Source: an uncultured SAR116 cluster alpha proteobacterium (GTDB taxonomy: Bacteria; Pseudomonadota; Alphaproteobacteria; Puniceispirillales; Marisalimonadaceae). Taken from it: DNA of 64,000 nucleotides. Below the pieces are notes generated by a model that saw nothing but the letters and a program-made list of their open reading frames with translations, made no database searches and was not told where the DNA came from. Below are positions 1 to 9,534 of the stretch, piece by piece (within the stretch, counting starts at the first letter, position 1; each line of letters opens with the position of its first letter). The stretch covers positions 24,528-88,527 of the forward strand of contig CACAAB010000002.1 in NCBI GenBank assembly GCA_902530325.1, given 5' to 3'. Position numbers and translations under genes: made by a program.

Positions 1-785
1 GTACAGCCTGGTCACAACCAATGCAAGCTGTAATTGGTTATAATGTGTCTAAAATCACAAAATTAAAAATTAACAAGTTTTTTGTTGGCTCACACGGCTT
101 AGTTGACACCGGGGATGTTCATGCAGAACAACCTTATAAAGTTGTCGGTGTTTTAAAAAAAACTGGAACTATATTAGACAATTTAATTTTAACAAGTTTA
201 GATAGTGTCTGGAACTTACATTCTGTTACAAATAAAGATAAATTAGAGATTACTTCATTGTTATTAAAATACAAAAATAAGACTTCATCTTTCTCTTTTC
301 CTCGTTTAATTAACAAAGGTACAAACATGCAAGCTGCCAGTCCTAGTTTTGAAATTTCAAAACTACTTAAACTTACTGGTAATGCTCATAGAATTGTTGA
401 TTACCTGAGTGTACTAATAACAATATTATCTTTCTTGGGAATCTTGTTCACTTTATTAAATAACATAAATGAACGGAAATATGACTTAGCAGTGTTAAGA
501 ACACTTGGATTTTCAAGATGGAAATTATTTTCCATTATTTTATCAGAAGGAATGATTATTTCTATTTTAGGTAGTACTATTGGTCTAATGTTTGGATATA
601 TTGTATGTGAAAGCATGTACTATTTTTCTATTGTAGGTAGAAGCTTTGAACTGGGGCAGCTAAGTTTTTTAAATGACTTACTTTTAATTTGGATAATCGT
701 AAACATAATTGCCTTTATAACGTGCCTAGTTCCATGTATAAAAGTTTATAAGCAGAATATAAGATCTACTTTATTAAATAGTTAA
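1..785 (+). CDS. FtsX-like ABC transporter permease, 3' part (cut by window edge)
   Basis: The reading frame is open to the left edge, so this is the C-terminal part (about 260 residues) of a larger membrane protein. A soluble periplasmic-type segment comes first. From about 380 on there are three or four strongly hydrophobic segments, with the typical FtsX/MacB-permease stretch LAVLRTLGFSRWKLF between the first two. This family forms permeases of ABC systems that act on lipoproteins, antibiotics or envelope stress rather than importing nutrients. The DUF3299 gene that follows 43 bp downstream is often found beside such permeases in putative metal (zinc) related ABC clusters; that link is from general knowledge and the substrate here is unknown. 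Confidence 0.85.
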   Translation, partial: TAWSQPMQAVIGYNVSKITKLKINKFFVGSHGLVDTGDVHAEQPYKVVGVLKKTGTILDNLILTSLDSVWNLHSVTNKDKLEITSLLLKYKNKTSSFSFPRLINKGTNMQAASPSFEISKLLKLTGNAHRIVDYLSVLITILSFLGILFTLLNNINERKYDLAVLRTLGFSRWKLFSIILSEGMIISILGSTIGLMFGYIVCESMYYFSIVGRSFELGQLSFLNDLLLIWIIVNIIAFITCLVPCIKVYKQNIRSTLLNS

Positions 786-828
786 AATTTATATATTTAT
801 GACGTAGATTTTATTGAAGGAGAAATTT

Positions 829-1347
829 TTGAATTTGAGATTTCTATTTATAATTGTTTTTACCTTTTTTTGTAATAAAGCATTTGGGTTTGAAAAATTT
901 AACCTTAATGATATTGACCCTTATGAAAATATTATTGTAGAGGATATGTTTGAACCATTAAAAGTCACGGGAGATGCTTTGCCATGGCAATTATTTGGTA
1001 AGACTAAAGAAGTAGAAGATTGTACCATTGATAAAGATGGTTTTGATTACTGTCTTATCAAACCAATTTATGACGAAAAAATTAAAAAATATAATGGGGA
1101 AACTGTAACTATAATGGGATATATGTTTCCATTAGAAGAATCTGGAAAACAAAGAAAGTTTTTAATAGGACCGTACCCTTTAAGTTGTCCTTTTCACTAC
1201 CACGTTGGGCCTTCTCAAGTGATTGAGATAAAATCAGATAATCCAGTTGATTTTTCATTTGATCCAATAACTATTAAGGGCAAACTCAAGATAAAATTTA
1301 ACGAGGAGACTGGTTCATTCTTTTATCTAGAAACTATTAAGTCTTAA
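829..1347 (+). CDS. DUF3299 family exported protein
   Basis: About 172 residues with an N-terminal signal peptide (hydrophobic LFIIVFTFF, then a small-residue cleavage site near FG|FE), so it is probably periplasmic. The conserved core has YMFPLEESG, a Cys-Pro-Phe-His-Tyr-His segment (CPFHYHVGP) and a closing beta-rich GKLKI motif, which fit DUF3299. The Cys/His cluster could bind metal, which is inference. A TTG start at 829 is chosen because AAGGAGA at 817-823 sits 5-6 bases upstream; an in-frame TTG at 814 lies just before that ribosome site and is less likely. It probably shares a transcript with the upstream ABC permease. Confidence 0.75.
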   Translation: MNLRFLFIIVFTFFCNKAFGFEKFNLNDIDPYENIIVEDMFEPLKVTGDALPWQLFGKTKEVEDCTIDKDGFDYCLIKPIYDEKIKKYNGETVTIMGYMFPLEESGKQRKFLIGPYPLSCPFHYHVGPSQVIEIKSDNPVDFSFDPITIKGKLKIKFNEETGSFFYLETIKS

Positions 1348-1348
1348 T

Positions 1349-2539
1349 TTATAGAGTATCAGAAACGCCCCATATATTCGTTACCTGACTTGATAAAACT
1401 CCACCATTTCCATGAGCAACAGATAATTTAGCATTATCAATCCAACCACCATTTAGTCGTTGACCAACATCATCTCCTGAAGCATTTCTTAACTGCCTTA
1501 AGGCTTCTAAAGTTACAAAAAGACCGTACATTCCAGGATGGACACAGGATAACCCACCACCATTAGTGTTTACTTTTAAGTTTCCAACAGGTCCTATATT
1601 ATTATTTTTTACAAGTTCTTTAGCTTCTCCTTTTTTACAAAAGCCTAAGTCCTCTAGGAACAAAAGAGTATTTATTGTAAATGCGTCATATAATTGAATA
1701 GTACTCATATCATTCGGTTTATAACCAGACATACTAAATGCTCTTTTTCCACTTTCAATAGCCGATGTTTGTACCAAATCAGGCATTTCAGAAATCATAC
1801 GATGGTGATGTTCCATTGCTGCACCAAGAAGATAAATAGGAGTGTTTTTGGTATCTTTTGCCCTATCTGATCTAGTCATAACAATAGCGGCACCTCCGTC
1901 TGTTACAAGACAACAATCTAATTTTCCGAGAGGATCAACAATAGGCCTTGCAGACAAAACATCATTTACCGTTAATGGACCATCTTGATGAGTATAAGCC
2001 CTAGGATTTAATAAAGCCCAATCTCTTGCTGAAACTGCCACATTAGCAAGATCTTCTCGAGTTGCACCAAACTCATTCATGTAACGTTTAGCTGATAAGG
2101 CATATGCAGTTACAGGCATTCTTGGCTGATATTGAGCCTCATAGGGCATGGCTTCGGAGATAGTTTTAAACCCACCTGCACTTTTTTGATTAGATCCGTA
2201 CGCAACAACAGCTACATTGATCAAACCTGCATCAAGAGCCATTGCAGCGGTTAGAATGTGAGATAAAAAACTTGACCCACCTATTTGCGACCCATCTGCA
2301 AATTTTGGTTTTACACCCAAATACTCAGATAATGACATTGCAGCCATAGAATGAAAAGCAGTTGCAGCAAAAACTCCATCTACTTCTTTTAATTTTATTC
2401 CTGCATCGTCTAAAGCATCATGAACAGCACTTGCCATTATTTCCATAGCACTCCAACCAGATGCTAATCCACATCCACTCTCTGCTAAACCTACGACAGC
2501 AGTTTTACCTCTTAATCTATTTATTTCATTTTGATCCAT
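1349..2539 (-). CDS. Thiolase-like protein (SCP-x/acetyl-CoA acetyltransferase family), probably without the nucleophilic Cys
   Basis: 396 residues with the thiolase fold: an N-terminal half with GVFAATAFHS, then IVDPLGKLDCCLVTDGGAA, and the C-terminal blocks NTNGGGLSCVHPGMYG and AHGNGG. In classical thiolases the N-terminal half carries the acyl-accepting Cys near residue 89. Here the aligned segment reads QIGGSSFLSH, so the Cys is replaced by Ser. Members of this branch usually sit beside a DUF35 protein, as here (2551-2946), and such pairs act in CoA-thioester and sterol side-chain type reactions. The gene is last in a three-gene reverse operon with an acyl-CoA synthetase. Exact reaction unknown. 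Confidence 0.85.
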   Translation of the reverse strand: MDQNEINRLRGKTAVVGLAESGCGLASGWSAMEIMASAVHDALDDAGIKLKEVDGVFAATAFHSMAAMSLSEYLGVKPKFADGSQIGGSSFLSHILTAAMALDAGLINVAVVAYGSNQKSAGGFKTISEAMPYEAQYQPRMPVTAYALSAKRYMNEFGATREDLANVAVSARDWALLNPRAYTHQDGPLTVNDVLSARPIVDPLGKLDCCLVTDGGAAIVMTRSDRAKDTKNTPIYLLGAAMEHHHRMISEMPDLVQTSAIESGKRAFSMSGYKPNDMSTIQLYDAFTINTLLFLEDLGFCKKGEAKELVKNNNIGPVGNLKVNTNGGGLSCVHPGMYGLFVTLEALRQLRNASGDDVGQRLNGGWIDNAKLSVAHGNGGVLSSQVTNIWGVSDTL

Positions 2540-2550
2540 TAATTTAATCC

Positions 2551-2946
2551 TTATACAATATCAAAAATTACTGCTGGTTCTCCATTTAACGAAGAAATTC
2601 TAGCTTTAACCTTTTGACCAATTTCAACTTTATCTGGATCTATACCCTCAACTCTCGCCATCATCCTTGGACCTTCTTCTAGAGTAATCAAGGATAAGTT
2701 AAAGTCTCCACCCTTTTCAGGTAATCTTCTATTACAAGAAGAACTATACACTTCTCCATTTCCAGAGGCTTCAACCCACTCAAGATCACGCTCACCACTT
2801 CCAGGAAATGCCACACGAGGATGAAAGAAAAATTTATTGAGACTTTTACATCTTTGAATCATAAATTTACCCTCCGATAAAAAATTCTTAAATTGCTGTT
2901 CTGGTCCTACTGTACCTTTTAAGTTTTCTGCCACTTTATCCTCCAT
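2551..2946 (-). CDS. DUF35 OB-fold protein, zinc-ribbon cysteines mostly lost
   Basis: 131 residues. The C-terminal part (VEIGQKVKARI, then PAVIFDIV) is the OB-fold typical of DUF35 acyl-CoA-associated proteins. The N-terminal part aligns with the rubredoxin-like zinc ribbon, which normally has two CxxC knuckles around an FYPR-type motif. Here only one Cys remains (QRCKSLNKFFFHPR, then FPGSG), so zinc binding is unlikely. DUF35 proteins form complexes with thiolase-like partners; the adjacent thiolase gene 11 bp downstream also lacks its key Cys. The synthetase gene ends upstream with almost no gap, which supports one operon. Confidence 0.8.
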   Translation of the reverse strand: MEDKVAENLKGTVGPEQQFKNFLSEGKFMIQRCKSLNKFFFHPRVAFPGSGERDLEWVEASGNGEVYSSSCNRRLPEKGGDFNLSLITLEEGPRMMARVEGIDPDKVEIGQKVKARISSLNGEPAVIFDIV

Positions 2947-2947
2947 T

Positions 2948-5032
2948 TTATTTTTTTATAATTAGTGCATCAAGGGCTATCACTTCAGTTTCACTTACTA
3001 AAATTGGATTCATTTCTACTTGATCAACTTTATCTGAATTAGCTGCTATAAAGTTTGATAAATTTATAATTGCATTTAACAATGAATTAATTTCAATAGG
3101 TGGCTTTCCCCTTGCGCCATAAAAAATATCTTTACTTTTTAGTGATAAAATCATTTGCTCTGCCTTTTGTTTACTAACAGGAGCTTCTGCAAACACAATA
3201 TCTTTCATTACTTCTGCATAAATTCCACCAAGTCCAAACATCACAATTGGCCCAAAAACTGGATCAATTTTAGCTCCTAAAATACATTCGATATCACCAT
3301 TTTTCATTGGTGAAATCATTATTCCATCTATATTCGCATTAGGTGCACTATCTTTTACATTTTTAAAAATATCTTGGTAAGATTTTTTTGCTAAATCTAA
3401 ATTATCTATGTTCAAAACCACACCACCAATGTCAGTCTTATGTTGAATATCCGAAGACACTATTTTCATAACATACTTATCTTTGCCTTCTTTAAAGTAA
3501 GATGATAAGTCTTCAATATCTTTTATAAGAATCGGTTTTAATAATGGCAAACCAGCAGATAAAAGCACTTCACTACAGTCAATTTCGTTTAAATTCTTGT
3601 TTGGTATGTCAACTTTGTAATTGTCTAAATTAATTTGGTTACTCTTAGGCTTTTCATTAAATTTTTCACCAAAAAACATAAGTGCTGACATTGCAACAAT
3701 TGCTCTCGTAGGATCTTCAAGGCAGGGAAATCCTTCTTTTTCATACATTTTTATATATTCTTCAGATGCTACCATACAGTTTATGAACAGTTTATCTTCA
3801 TATCCCTTCATAGCTTGTTTTAACGCAGAAAGTAAAGGTTTGGACAAAACAGGAGAACCCGCAACTGAAGTCCAAAAACCTATCAATGCATCGTAGCCAC
3901 CTTTGGAGAGCATTAAATCTGTGAATTTAGGTATTAATGTTAAATCATTAAAAAACTGGGCTGTTACATCAACAGGATTCATTGGTGACGCGAAGGGTAC
4001 AAGTTCTTTTAATTCATCTTGTGCGTCTTTTGGCATTGGGCCTACAATTAGGCCCTCATCTTCGGCTGCATCTGCCATGATTACTCCACCACCCCCTGAA
4101 ATAGTAACTAATCCTAAATTTTTTCCAGCTGGGAATATTCTGGGCATTGTTGAATATGCTACATCTAACATTTCTTCTGTGCTTCTTACTCTATATGCAC
4201 CATGCGCTCTCAATACTTCGTCGTAAACTTTGTCTTCACCTGCTAAAGAGGCTGTATGAGAGTTAGCAGCAGCCGCTCCTACTTCTGATCTTCCTACCTT
4301 CATAAAAATTACCGGTTTCTTTTCAGATCTTGCAGTGTCTAGTGCATCAGTAAATTGTTTACCGTCTTTAACACTTTCGGCATACGCCATGATTGTGTGA
4401 ACATCTGGATCTTCTGCCATAAGCTTGATAGTCTCTCCAACAGAGAGATCAACCTCATTACCAGTTGTCATCCAATATCTAATTCCAAGTCCTCTTTGAT
4501 GTGATACCATATAAATGTGGCTTCCATAAGCTCCTGATTGACTCGCAATAGAAATACCACCTGGTTTAGGAGTTGCTCTATCTATAGTTGAAGTGAATGT
4601 AGGATAGAAGTTTTTGGCTGAATTAAATAGACCTAAACAATTTGGTCCAATAACTCTGAGACCACTCTCTTTGCTAATTTTTTTTATTTGATTTTGAAGG
4701 ATCTCACCTTGACCTCCAATTTCTGCAAACCCAGACGAGAAAATTAATGCTGTTTTAGCCTTTTTAACTACTGCTTCTTGTAAAACTGATACGACAATAT
4801 TGGAAGGTACTGCAACTAATATGAAATCTAAATCATCTTTTACATCTAATAAACTTGGATACGCTTTTATACCTTGTACTGTATCCCTATTAGGATTAAT
4901 TGGGAAAATACCTCCAGAAAATTTTTGTTCTATCATATGAGCAAGTGGACGCCCTCCAATCCTCGCTTTGTTGTCCGAAGCGCCAACAATAGCAATAGAC
5001 TTAGGAGACATAATTTCTTGCAATGTAATCAT
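2948..5032 (-). CDS. Acyl-CoA synthetase, ADP-forming (acetate--CoA ligase family)
   Basis: 694 residues, the usual length for fused alpha-beta NDP-forming acyl-CoA synthetases. Residues 1-130 are a CoA-binding Rossmann domain (AIVGASDNKARIGGRP). The succinyl-CoA-ligase-like domains follow, with the phosphohistidine region NSHTASLAGED (His259). The C-terminal 220 residues are an ATP-grasp domain (VMKIVSSDIQHKTDIGGV, then MFGLGGIYAEVMKD). It makes an acyl-CoA from a carboxylic acid and ATP with ADP and phosphate released. It is first in the reverse operon with the DUF35 and thiolase-like genes, so it probably activates the acid those proteins handle. The acid is not identifiable from sequence. 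Confidence 0.88.
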   Translation of the reverse strand: MITLQEIMSPKSIAIVGASDNKARIGGRPLAHMIEQKFSGGIFPINPNRDTVQGIKAYPSLLDVKDDLDFILVAVPSNIVVSVLQEAVVKKAKTALIFSSGFAEIGGQGEILQNQIKKISKESGLRVIGPNCLGLFNSAKNFYPTFTSTIDRATPKPGGISIASQSGAYGSHIYMVSHQRGLGIRYWMTTGNEVDLSVGETIKLMAEDPDVHTIMAYAESVKDGKQFTDALDTARSEKKPVIFMKVGRSEVGAAAANSHTASLAGEDKVYDEVLRAHGAYRVRSTEEMLDVAYSTMPRIFPAGKNLGLVTISGGGGVIMADAAEDEGLIVGPMPKDAQDELKELVPFASPMNPVDVTAQFFNDLTLIPKFTDLMLSKGGYDALIGFWTSVAGSPVLSKPLLSALKQAMKGYEDKLFINCMVASEEYIKMYEKEGFPCLEDPTRAIVAMSALMFFGEKFNEKPKSNQINLDNYKVDIPNKNLNEIDCSEVLLSAGLPLLKPILIKDIEDLSSYFKEGKDKYVMKIVSSDIQHKTDIGGVVLNIDNLDLAKKSYQDIFKNVKDSAPNANIDGIMISPMKNGDIECILGAKIDPVFGPIVMFGLGGIYAEVMKDIVFAEAPVSKQKAEQMILSLKSKDIFYGARGKPPIEINSLLNAIINLSNFIAANSDKVDQVEMNPILVSETEVIALDALIIKK

Positions 5033-5126
5033 ATTGACCTTCTTTAAATTCTTTGTACTTTGGTATATTTACAAAATACAGAATAAATAATTTACTTCTT
5101 AAATCAAACTTTATAATTTTAGTTTG

Positions 5127-6356
5127 ATGTTTATTTATAAATTACCAAAAATTTTAATACTAACATGTTTTATTCAGATGATTTCTATGGTTGGGTTTGC
5201 TATTTGGCCAATATACTTAATAGACCTTCAAGAACAGTGGAAGTTATCTAATAGCGAAGCAGGTTGGATTAGTGGTTCATTTTATATAGGTTATGTAATC
5301 GCCACTCCATTTTTAGTCAGTTTGACTGATACTTTTGATTCAAGGAAACTTTATGCTATTTCATGTTTAATAGGATCAGCAGGACTATTCTTTTTTTCTA
5401 TTTTTTCAACAAATGCAATTAATGCCTCAATTTTCTGGTCACTTGTGGGAGTTGGGCTTGCAGGGACCTATATGCCAGGTTTACAAATACTAAATTCTAG
5501 ACTAAATAAAATTTCTAGAGAAAAATACGTTGCTGTATATACTTCATTTTTTGGACTAGGAACTGCTTTTTCTTTTTCTCTTTTTGGGATTTTAAAAAAC
5601 TATAATGTTAGTTGGGAAAATGCTTTTCTTTTAGCTTCAGTTATACTCTTCTTATGTTCTTTTCCTCTTTTATATTTTTCTGGTGATGAAATCGAAGAGC
5701 GTCAGAAAAAGAAATACCAGGGAATCATCAAAGTCATTGTTCCTATTTTAAAAACTTTCAAAAATAAAAAAGCATCCCCTTTTATATTAGGATATGGAGG
5801 CCATACATATGAATTATTTGGCTTCAGGAGTTGGACATTTCCTTGCATTGTTTTTCTTTCAAGCCACTTCAAAGTCTCTGTAAGTGACGCTTTCATTGCG
5901 AACAGTATTGCTTTAATGGGTTTTATAGGAATTTTTGCTTCAATATTTGGAGCAAAATATTGTATTGGCAAAGATAGAGCAAGAATAGTTTCTAATATGG
6001 GAATTCTCTGTTTTTTTGGTTCAATATTTACAGCAGTCTCTTTTCTATTAAGCTTTTGGTTGGCTTTGTTTATGCTTTTTTTATATAATAGCTTAATAAT
6101 TTTAGATTCTGGTTCATTAACAACAGGTACAGTTGTCAATGGAGAACCTCATGACAGAGGTGTGAGATTGGCTTTGCACTCAATGGTTGGTTTTTTGGGA
6201 GGAGCTATAGGTGGACCAGTTGTAGGTTTTGTTTTAGACAATTTTGGAGGACAGGCAAGTCATTTGGCTTGGTTCATGTCTTTTTTATGCTTAGGTTTAG
6301 GTTCGCTTCTTTCAGCCTTGACATTTAGATATTACTTTTTCAAATATAAGATATAG
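5127..6356 (+). CDS. MFS transporter
   Basis: 409 residues, almost entirely hydrophobic, with about 12 predicted membrane segments split by a basic central loop (EERQKKKYQG near residue 195). The segment between helices 2 and 3 reads SLTDTFDSRKL, a weak version of the MFS motif A. This is an inner-membrane secondary carrier; the substrate cannot be told. ATG at 5127 is preferred over an in-frame TTG immediately before it; no convincing ribosome site is visible. It is divergent from the acyl-CoA synthetase operon, so it could move a carboxylic acid used by that operon (inference). Confidence 0.85.
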   Translation: MFIYKLPKILILTCFIQMISMVGFAIWPIYLIDLQEQWKLSNSEAGWISGSFYIGYVIATPFLVSLTDTFDSRKLYAISCLIGSAGLFFFSIFSTNAINASIFWSLVGVGLAGTYMPGLQILNSRLNKISREKYVAVYTSFFGLGTAFSFSLFGILKNYNVSWENAFLLASVILFLCSFPLLYFSGDEIEERQKKKYQGIIKVIVPILKTFKNKKASPFILGYGGHTYELFGFRSWTFPCIVFLSSHFKVSVSDAFIANSIALMGFIGIFASIFGAKYCIGKDRARIVSNMGILCFFGSIFTAVSFLLSFWLALFMLFLYNSLIILDSGSLTTGTVVNGEPHDRGVRLALHSMVGFLGGAIGGPVVGFVLDNFGGQASHLAWFMSFLCLGLGSLLSALTFRYYFFKYKI

Positions 6357-6386
6357 TTTAAACTTATCACAACCTAGGAGATATTT

Positions 6387-7412
6387 ATGAATACTAAAAT
6401 TTTACTTAATGAAAGACCTGTTGGAGAACCAACATTAGGTAATTTTAGAACAGTTAAAGAAGACATTGTTTCTCCTAAAGATGGAGAAGTACTTTTAAAA
6501 ACAATTTATATGTCTTTAGATCCCTATATGCGAGGCCGAATGAATGATGCTAAGAGTTACGCAAAACCAGTAGGTATAGGTGAAGTTATGGAGGCTGGTG
6601 CTTTAAGTCAAGTTGTGGAAAGTAAATCTAAAATATTTAAAGCTGGTGATTTTGTTGAAGGCAGAACGGGCTGGCAAGACAATCCTACTGTAAATGAAAA
6701 AAAATTAAGATTAATTGATCCAAAAATGGCACCCCTATCAACTTCTATTGGTGTTTTGGGCATGCCAGGGACAACAGCTTACGTTGGTATGCATAATTTT
6801 GCTAAACCACAAAATGGAGAAACTTTAGTTGTTTCAGCAGCAAGTGGTGCCGTAGGAGCGACTGTTGGTCAAATTGGTAAAATTTATGGATGTAGAGTTG
6901 TAGGAGTTGCAGGTACCGAAGATAAATGTGAGTTTACTAAAACTGAACTTGGTTTTGATGAATGTGTAAATTATAAGGATCCAAATTTTAAAGAAAAACT
7001 AAAATCTGCTTGTCCTGATGGTGTGGATATCTATTGGGAGAACGTTGGTGGTATTACTTTCGATACTGTTATGCCTCTCTTAAATGATTATGCCAGGATA
7101 CCAGTTTGTGGACTTATTAGTTTGTATAATGCTACAAGTCTAAAAGGTGGAGAAAAAGATAGATTGCCCCTATTATTTAGGCAAATACTTACAAAAAGAA
7201 TGATGATAAAAGGTTTTATTGTTTTTAATCATTATGATCAAAGAGAAGAGTCAATCATAGCACTTTCAAAATGGATAAATGAAGGCAAGATTAAATATAA
7301 AGAAGACTTTGTTGAGGGCTTAGAAAATGCTCCTAATGCTTTCATAGGATTATTAAATGGTAAAAATTTTGGAAAGTTAGTAGTTAAAGTTAATCCCGAC
7401 CCTACTATGTAG
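6387..7412 (+). CDS. NADP-dependent oxidoreductase, CurA/leukotriene B4 dehydrogenase-like MDR
   Basis: 341 residues of the zinc-free medium-chain dehydrogenase/reductase type. Family marks are SLDPYMRGRM near residue 46, the NADP-binding SAASGAVGATVGQIGK segment near residue 150, and the ending GKNFGKLVVKV. No zinc-binding Cys set is seen. Members reduce the double bond of alpha,beta-unsaturated ketones or aldehydes with NADPH, often as detoxification of lipid-derived alkenals. AGGAG lies 7-8 bases before the ATG. It follows the MFS gene by 30 bp and converges with the FadJ-like gene. Confidence 0.9.
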   Translation: MNTKILLNERPVGEPTLGNFRTVKEDIVSPKDGEVLLKTIYMSLDPYMRGRMNDAKSYAKPVGIGEVMEAGALSQVVESKSKIFKAGDFVEGRTGWQDNPTVNEKKLRLIDPKMAPLSTSIGVLGMPGTTAYVGMHNFAKPQNGETLVVSAASGAVGATVGQIGKIYGCRVVGVAGTEDKCEFTKTELGFDECVNYKDPNFKEKLKSACPDGVDIYWENVGGITFDTVMPLLNDYARIPVCGLISLYNATSLKGGEKDRLPLLFRQILTKRMMIKGFIVFNHYDQREESIIALSKWINEGKIKYKEDFVEGLENAPNAFIGLLNGKNFGKLVVKVNPDPTM

Positions 7413-7429
7413 TTATAGATAATTAAATT

Positions 7430-9526
7430 TTAATTTAAACTGTCAAAATTTTTGTTTTGTTTAACTAAATCTTCTAATAGCTTCGGAGGAGACCAAAATC
7501 TTGCGTCTTCTTCTGAATATTTTTGAATATTTTTCAATATTTTGTCTAATCCAATCATATCTGCATATTTCATTGGACCTCCTCTCCATTTAGGAAATCC
7601 ATAACCATTAGTAAATACAACATCGATATCTGAAGGCTTTAGTGCTATTTGTTCACTTAGAATTTTAGTCCCTTCATATACCATTGCAGCAATGTATTTA
7701 TCTAATATCTCCTTATCATCAAATTTTTTCGGAGTTATTCCGGCTCTTTTTCTTTCTTGTTTACAAATTACTTCTATTTCTGGGTTAGGCGTAAGAAAAT
7801 CTACATTTTCTCCATATAAATAATATCCTTTAGAAGTTTTTTGACCAAACCAACCTCTTTCACATACTCTATCAGGTATTTGCACATATCTATCATCTTT
7901 ATGTCTGAATGGTGCTTTTCTTTTTCTTGTTGCCCAGCCTATATCTCCACCAGCTAAATCAATTACCTGGAAAATTCCCATTGCACAGCCAAAATCTCTT
8001 ATCACTTTATCAACATGAAATGGGCTTGCTCCATCCTCAACCATATGATACGTACCAACTAAATATTTTGAGAGAATTCTGTTACCTATAAAGCCATCAC
8101 AAACTCCTGATCTTACTGGTACCTTTCTCATTTTTTTTGCTAAGTTAAAGGCAGTAGAAACAGTATCTTTAGATGTTTTTTCTGCCACTACAACTTCTAA
8201 AAGTTTCATAATGTTAGCTGGAGAAAAGAAATGCAAACCAATAACCCTGCTTGGATTATCTACAACTGAAGCAATTTCATTTACATTTAAATAACTAGTA
8301 TTGGATGCTAAAATACAGTCTTGACTACAAATCTGATTTAATTTCACAAAGACTTCTTTTTTAATGTCCATGTTTTCAAATACAGCTTCTATTATCAAAT
8401 CTCTATCTTTGAGCTCTGAGAAATTTGTTGTCGCAGAAAACATATCCATAGTTTTATTTTTTTGTTCAGTTGTAATTCTATTTAATTTAACGCTTCTATC
8501 ATAAGTTGAAGTAATTTTTGCCTTGGCTTTTTGGATGGCTTCATCATTTTGTTCAATCATGATCACATTGAAACCTGCATTCATAGCGGCCATAGAAATT
8601 CCAGTACCCATTGTGCCACCACCAATTATGCCAATTTTATTAAGTTCTATTGGTTTGCCTTCTTTTAATTCTGGTATTTTTGTATTAGCTCTTTCAGCAA
8701 AAAAAGAATGTATTAAACCTTGTCTTTGGGGACTTTCAATACATTCTTCAAATAATTTTCTTTCATTTAATATAGCTTCAGCAAAATCTAATTTAAGACC
8801 CTCTTCTACAGATCTAATAATTGCATGAGGTGAAAATAAATTTTTGTATTTTTTGGATGCAGTATCTTTAAATTTTAAAATAAGTTCGCTTGTTTCTTCT
8901 GTATCACTAATTTTATTTTGTATTTGAGAAGTGGGTCTTGGTCTAAATCCTTCTTTCACTAACTTTTTGGCATACTCAATACCATTATCTATAGTATTGT
9001 TATTTTCAGCAATCTCATCAATTATACCTGATGACAAAGCTTCTTTAGCTGGAACATGCTTGCCAGTAAGCATCATATCTAAAGCCATATCAACGCCACA
9101 TAATCTCGGAAGTCTTTGTGTTCCGCCGGCGCCAGGCAGTATTCCAAGTAATACTTCTGGTAAACCTACTTTGGTATTTGGAGCTGCAATTCTATAATGT
9201 GCTGACATTGCTACTTCTAACCCGCCACCAAGTGGAGTTCCGTGTAATGATGCAACAACTATTTTATTAAGACTTTCAATTTTATCACAAATCTTTCCTA
9301 AAATTGGAGCATCTACTTTTTTACCAAACTCTTTTATATCAGCACCAGCAAGGAACGTTCTTTCAGGTGCTGTAATAACAATAGCTCTAATGTTTTCATT
9401 TAAAGATAAGTTATCAATAGTCTCTAATAGTCCAATCCTAACTGCAGCACTTATTGCGTTAACTGGTGGGTTAGAAATTTCTATAAGTGCTATTTCTTCT
9501 ATTATTTTATGTTTAACTACTGTCAT
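7430..9526 (-). CDS. Enoyl-CoA hydratase / 3-hydroxyacyl-CoA dehydrogenase fusion (FadJ/FadB-like)
   Basis: 698 residues. Residues 1-190 form the enoyl-CoA hydratase/isomerase domain, with the oxyanion region LHGTPLGGGLE, catalytic-type Glu104 and Glu124, and PGAGGTQRLPR. From residue 298 the NAD-binding domain of 3-hydroxyacyl-CoA dehydrogenase begins (IGIIGGGTMGTG), followed by the GLHFFSPA catalytic His region and duplicated C-terminal helical domains. It does two steps of beta-oxidation, hydration and NAD-dependent oxidation. A thiolase partner is not adjacent; the thiolase-like gene at 1349 lacks the key Cys. The nitronate monooxygenase gene lies 8 bp upstream in the same direction. Confidence 0.92.
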   Translation of the reverse strand: MTVVKHKIIEEIALIEISNPPVNAISAAVRIGLLETIDNLSLNENIRAIVITAPERTFLAGADIKEFGKKVDAPILGKICDKIESLNKIVVASLHGTPLGGGLEVAMSAHYRIAAPNTKVGLPEVLLGILPGAGGTQRLPRLCGVDMALDMMLTGKHVPAKEALSSGIIDEIAENNNTIDNGIEYAKKLVKEGFRPRPTSQIQNKISDTEETSELILKFKDTASKKYKNLFSPHAIIRSVEEGLKLDFAEAILNERKLFEECIESPQRQGLIHSFFAERANTKIPELKEGKPIELNKIGIIGGGTMGTGISMAAMNAGFNVIMIEQNDEAIQKAKAKITSTYDRSVKLNRITTEQKNKTMDMFSATTNFSELKDRDLIIEAVFENMDIKKEVFVKLNQICSQDCILASNTSYLNVNEIASVVDNPSRVIGLHFFSPANIMKLLEVVVAEKTSKDTVSTAFNLAKKMRKVPVRSGVCDGFIGNRILSKYLVGTYHMVEDGASPFHVDKVIRDFGCAMGIFQVIDLAGGDIGWATRKRKAPFRHKDDRYVQIPDRVCERGWFGQKTSKGYYLYGENVDFLTPNPEIEVICKQERKRAGITPKKFDDKEILDKYIAAMVYEGTKILSEQIALKPSDIDVVFTNGYGFPKWRGGPMKYADMIGLDKILKNIQKYSEEDARFWSPPKLLEDLVKQNKNFDSLN

Positions 9527-9534
9527 CTTTTCCT

